The notes under the pieces are model-generated. The model ran no database searches. It saw only the letters and a list, made by a program, of their open reading frames with translations, and was not told where the DNA came from. A program made the translations under genes and the position numbers. Below are positions 7,601 to 9,168 of a stretch of 9,168 bases of DNA, piece after piece (positions within the stretch are counted from its first letter, which is position 1; each line of letters begins with the position of its first letter). The stretch comes from an uncultured Rhizobiaceae group bacterium. Lineage in GTDB: Bacteria > Pseudomonadota > Alphaproteobacteria > Rhizobiales > Rhizobiaceae. The stretch covers positions 1 to 9,168 of the forward strand of contig CALDZZ010000229.1 of the NCBI GenBank assembly GCA_937944075.1, written 5' to 3'.

Positions 7601-8135
7601 AGCAATCGCGAAACTGCGTTCGGGCATCCAAAGCTTGAACAAGGAAGGCCGTGAACGTCTTCTTGAAGCGTTTGAAGTCGTCAATACGGAATTCAAACGT
7701 CTTTTCACTCACCTGTTTGGCGGCGGTACTGCCGAGTTGCAACTGGTTGAGTCCGACGACCCGCTTGAAGCTGGCCTTGAAATTCTGGCGCGTCCTCCTG
7801 GCAAAAAACCACAAACCATGACGCTTCTGTCTGGTGGTGAACAAGCCTTGACGGCAATGGCCTTGATCTTTGCGGTCTTCCTGACAAACCCTGCACCAAT
7901 CTGTGTGCTGGACGAGGTTGATGCACCACTGGATGATCACAACGTGGAACGCTTCTGTAATTTGATGGACGAGATGTCTGAGACAACAGACACCAAGTTT
8001 GTGTTGATTACACACAACCCGATTACCATGGCACGAATGGACCGCATGTTTGGTGTGACCATGGCTGAGAGAGGCGTGAGCCAATTGGTTTCTGTCAATC
8101 TTGAAGAGGCTGAAAAGCTGCGCGAGACAGCCTGA
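4677..8135 (+). CDS. smc: Chromosome segregation protein SMC
   Basis: A 1152-residue SMC ATPase. Homodimers, normally with ScpA and ScpB, load on DNA near the origin and organise and segregate the chromosome. The N-terminal head has the Walker A motif GPNGCGKS (31-38) and a Q-loop VGQGRIGEL with Gln146. A long coiled coil rich in Glu, Lys, Ala and Arg runs from about 165 to 500. The hinge spans about 500-620 and includes GYEAALGAALGEDLD (522-536) and the LKPGQR element at 598-603. The return coiled coil spans about 630-935. The C-terminal head begins near LGAVNLRAD (945-953). It has the ABC signature LSGGEQ (1051-1056), Walker B with Asp1079 and Glu1080, and the H-loop His1113. All ATPase residues are present and the length is normal. 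The start is GTG with a good ribosome binding site. The gene is convergent with the transporter gene, with only 17 bp between the stops. No scpA or scpB is in the window. Confidence 0.98.
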   Translation: MKFNKLRLLGFKSFVEPTEFLIENGLTGVVGPNGCGKSNLVEALRWIMGENSYKNMRASAMDDVIFSGSGNRPARNTAEVSLFLDNTDRTAPAAFNDSDELQVSRRIERESGSVYRINGKDVRAKDVQLLFADASTGARSPSMVGQGRIGELISAKPVARRALLEEAAGISGLHSRRHEAELRLRAAENNLERLDDVVGQLENQLESLKRQARQANRYRNLSGEIRKTEALLFHLRWVAAKENEAEAESALSKFNLAMGERAEIQANFAKVEAIAAQKLPGLRDEEAKSAAVLQRLQIAKGQVEEEVARLEGRKSELESRLTQLESDLKREEHIVEDNELTIRNLDGEQAELEEASRRVGETEAKSKEELNAASEALGKSEAAFSDLTVKLADENAKRSQLQRSLGEAQDRKDKIEAQTRTVEADLDAIMAEISSLEAPAAKQEELTALENQTSKLETALSTAEAATQESRIAEQNARGPLEKAEGNLREVETEARTLRQILNRGGEDLFPAVVERMDVEPGYEAALGAALGEDLDISIEETAPVHWGVAGDGSQDPALPEGVKRLSTLVKAPMELSRRLAQIGVVDKARGNEIAKLLKPGQRIVSIDGDLWRWDGFVASAEAPTAAALRLAQKNRLIELDKMAADARAQVNAAQTDYDKGKEKTAASIEAELAARDAIKDHQSKLAQAREALTIAERSVSQLAAKRSALEEAKSRLADDHQETNKRLVETDAALLAMVDMSSSNEALEQLRMQVAEDRARLAEARAASQGLSREAEARGRRLEVIQTERQNWQNRLKNAGKQIETLAKRRDETAMEITKLADAPDEFAAKRRDLMNQLENAEAARNEAADILAKAETGLAEASRAARQSIDDLADAREKVGRAEERVNAAKERRAEVEARIREELECHPADTMEMAEVKPDDKLPEVNKIESKLERQKAERERLGAVNLRADTEQTEIEEKRTEIITERDDLIEAIAKLRSGIQSLNKEGRERLLEAFEVVNTEFKRLFTHLFGGGTAELQLVESDDPLEAGLEILARPPGKKPQTMTLLSGGEQALTAMALIFAVFLTNPAPICVLDEVDAPLDDHNVERFCNLMDEMSETTDTKFVLITHNPITMARMDRMFGVTMAERGVSQLVSVNLEEAEKLRETA

Positions 8136-8140
8136 GCCAA

Positions 8141-8160
8141 TTCACTGTTTCTCTAGTGAA
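8141..8160. other. Small inverted repeat between the smc and transporter stops
   Basis: TTCACT (8141-8146) and AGTGAA (8155-8160) form a 6-bp stem with an 8-nt loop across the 17-bp convergent gap, overlapping the transporter stop codon. It is AT-rich and lacks a T-tract on both strands, so it is at most a weak bidirectional terminator. Confidence 0.3.
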
Positions 8161-9013
8161 ATTCTATCATGATGGCACCGACTGCAATCAGTGCGATTAC
8201 AACCATGCGTTTCAAATCCACTTTTTCATGGAAGAATAAAACCCCGATACCGGTTGCAAAGATAATGGATGTTTCGCGCAAGGCGGCCGCTTCACTCACC
8301 TTGCCGATGCGCGTTGCCAGCATCAGGGTGCCGAATGAGAAAAACGCAATCAATGCTCCAAAAATTCCGCGAACGATCAAGGGCTGAATCTGCGGCTTGT
8401 TTTCAAGTTTCCGCCATCTTGCAAGGGCTACGAATGGAAAGCCAAACCCGCCCAGAAAGAAAAACCAGGCAAGGAAGGTAAAAGGATTTTCAGCCAGTCT
8501 GATGCCATAAGCGTCTACCGTTGTGTACAGTGCAATGAATACACCAGCACCCGTGGCAAGCATGATGGAGATCATTAATCCACGTTTTTCCACGGATGTT
8601 ATATCGGTCTCTGCCAGATTGACGAGGGCGAGGGAAAAAATTGCACCCGACAATACCAATAAGCCAAGCCATTGTGAGAAAACCAGTGTTTCGCTGAAAA
8701 TGAACAAGGCAAGCAGAGCTGTCACAACAGGCCCGATACCTCTGCCGATCGGGTAGACCAGTGTAAAGGAGCCCCGGGAAAATGCTGCTGCCTGAAACCA
8801 TTCGTATGCAAGATGCAGCAGAAATGACAACAACAAAACAGGCACAAGGTCAGTTCCTGATAGCGGAAAATAGAAGAGTGCAAACGGCGCGGCCATGATT
8901 GAATAGCAGATATTGATAGCGCCACGATTGAGGTAAGGATCAATACCTCCCTTGTTAACGGCCGCAAAGATTGCATGAGCAAGCGCAGACATCAGTGCCA
9001 GAAACAGGGCCAT
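8153..9013 (-). CDS. EamA/DMT-superfamily membrane transporter
   Basis: About 286 residues with some ten hydrophobic helices, the layout of the drug/metabolite transporter superfamily (two EamA halves of five helices each). The first half includes FTLVYPIGRGIGPVVTAL and a helix ending in SETLVFSQWLGLLVLSG. The second half ends with the related pattern AALRETSIIFATGIGVLFFHE, then KVDLKRMVVIALIAVGAIMI. Such proteins move small metabolites or act as exporters across the inner membrane; the substrate cannot be predicted. The ATG at 9013 starts right at the first helix and has AAGG 7 nt upstream. An ATG at 9061 with AGGA 4 nt upstream would add 16 residues and is nearly as plausible. The TTG at 9097 lies upstream of the likely -10 box and is unlikely. 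The gene is convergent with smc and divergent from a gene beginning at 9147. Confidence 0.88.
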   Translation of the reverse strand: MALFLALMSALAHAIFAAVNKGGIDPYLNRGAINICYSIMAAPFALFYFPLSGTDLVPVLLLSFLLHLAYEWFQAAAFSRGSFTLVYPIGRGIGPVVTALLALFIFSETLVFSQWLGLLVLSGAIFSLALVNLAETDITSVEKRGLMISIMLATGAGVFIALYTTVDAYGIRLAENPFTFLAWFFFLGGFGFPFVALARWRKLENKPQIQPLIVRGIFGALIAFFSFGTLMLATRIGKVSEAAALRETSIIFATGIGVLFFHEKVDLKRMVVIALIAVGAIMIEFH

Positions 9014-9014
9014 G

Positions 9015-9029
9015 ACCTCACCTTGAGGT
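9015..9029 (-). promoter_or_regulatory. Inverted repeat overlapping the transporter ribosome binding site
   Basis: On the - strand ACCTCA-AGG-TGAGGT forms a 6-bp stem with a 3-nt loop directly before the ATG at 9013 and buries the AAGGTGAGG segment. It could damp translation from that start, or it may be incidental if translation starts at 9061. Confidence 0.3.
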
Positions 9030-9071
9030 GTACCTGCCATTGAGACTACTATTTCACCCATTTGTTCCTGA

Positions 9072-9104
9072 TCCGTTGTTGTATAAGTGTTTGTCAAATT
9101 GAGG
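9072..9104 (-). promoter_or_regulatory. Possible promoter of the transporter gene
   Basis: On the - strand TTGCCT and TATACA are separated by 16 bp, each matching the sigma70 consensus at four of six positions, upstream of the ATG candidates at 9061 and 9013. A start from here would leave a leader of roughly 10 or 60 nt respectively and argues against the TTG at 9097. Boundaries are approximate. Confidence 0.35.
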
Positions 9105-9124
9105 CAAAAGTGTCAAAGCTATTG

Positions 9125-9139
9125 CATAATTCAACAGGG
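9125..9139 (+). promoter_or_regulatory. Possible -10 box and ribosome binding site of the right-edge gene
   Basis: CATAAT (9125-9130) matches the -10 consensus at five of six positions. AGGG (9136-9139) lies 7 nt before the ATG at 9147. If both are used the leader is very short. No good -35 is seen at standard spacing; TTGAGG (9099-9104) is 20 bp away. Confidence 0.35.
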
Positions 9140-9146
9140 TGCAATC

Positions 9147-9168
9147 ATGGACATCAAGGCAATTATTT
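9147..9168 (+). CDS. Start of a further + strand gene (3' partial, 7 codons visible)
   Basis: ATG at 9147 opens a frame reading MDIKAII to the window edge, preceded by AGGG at a good distance. The visible residues would suit the start of a HAD-family hydrolase (often hydrophobic residues followed by DxDGT), but seven residues cannot identify a family. It is divergent from the transporter gene. Confidence 0.45.

Noticed and set aside
8141..8160. Bidirectional intrinsic terminator between smc and the transporter
   Set aside because: The stem is only 6 bp and AT-rich, with no T-run on either strand; listed only as a small inverted repeat.
1..9168. CRISPR array, tRNA, transposon or prophage elements
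   Set aside because: No regularly spaced repeats, cloverleaf sequences, transposase or integrase reading frames were seen.

Overview
The window looks like a chromosomal segment of an alphaproteobacterium, most likely Hyphomicrobiales (Rhizobiales)-like. This rests on a typical alphaproteobacterial SMC (sequence and hinge) and on the order mutY / DUF721 (dciA-like) / DsbA-like thioredoxin / smc, which I recall from that group. Base composition is moderate, not GC-rich. The species cannot be named from the sequence.

Layout. (1) At 3-248 (+) is the 3' end of a repeat-containing surface protein gene whose start lies outside the window. At 281-2017 (-) is a complete 578-residue secreted protein with a Sec signal, an N-terminal beta-rich domain, a VCBS/cadherin-like domain and two DUF11/DUF7507-like repeats. 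The two genes are tail to tail, 32 bp apart. Their last 81 residues align without gaps at about 62% identity (hand count) and stop at the same position. (2) At 2159-3238 (-) is mutY, the A/G-mismatch adenine glycosylase. (3) Divergent from it, starting 37 bp away, come a DUF721/DciA-like gene (3276-3821, +), a periplasmic DsbA-family thiol oxidoreductase with a twin-arginine-type signal (3945-4586, +) and smc (4677-8135, +). A strong intrinsic-terminator hairpin sits directly before the smc ribosome binding site. (4) Convergent to smc, at 8153 to about 9013 (-), is an EamA/DMT-family membrane transporter. At the right edge a further + strand gene probably begins at 9147.

Functional reading. 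The core is chromosome housekeeping: MutY repairs 8-oxoG:A mismatches, DciA-type proteins act with the replicative helicase DnaB, and SMC compacts and segregates the chromosome. The DsbA-like protein makes disulfides in exported proteins. The transporter looks like a separate neighbour. The left end is accessory: two paralogous repeat proteins facing each other beside mutY. I saw no tRNA, rRNA, CRISPR, transposase or phage gene. The least ordinary parts are the convergent paralogous surface-protein ends and the terminator/leader arrangement in front of smc.
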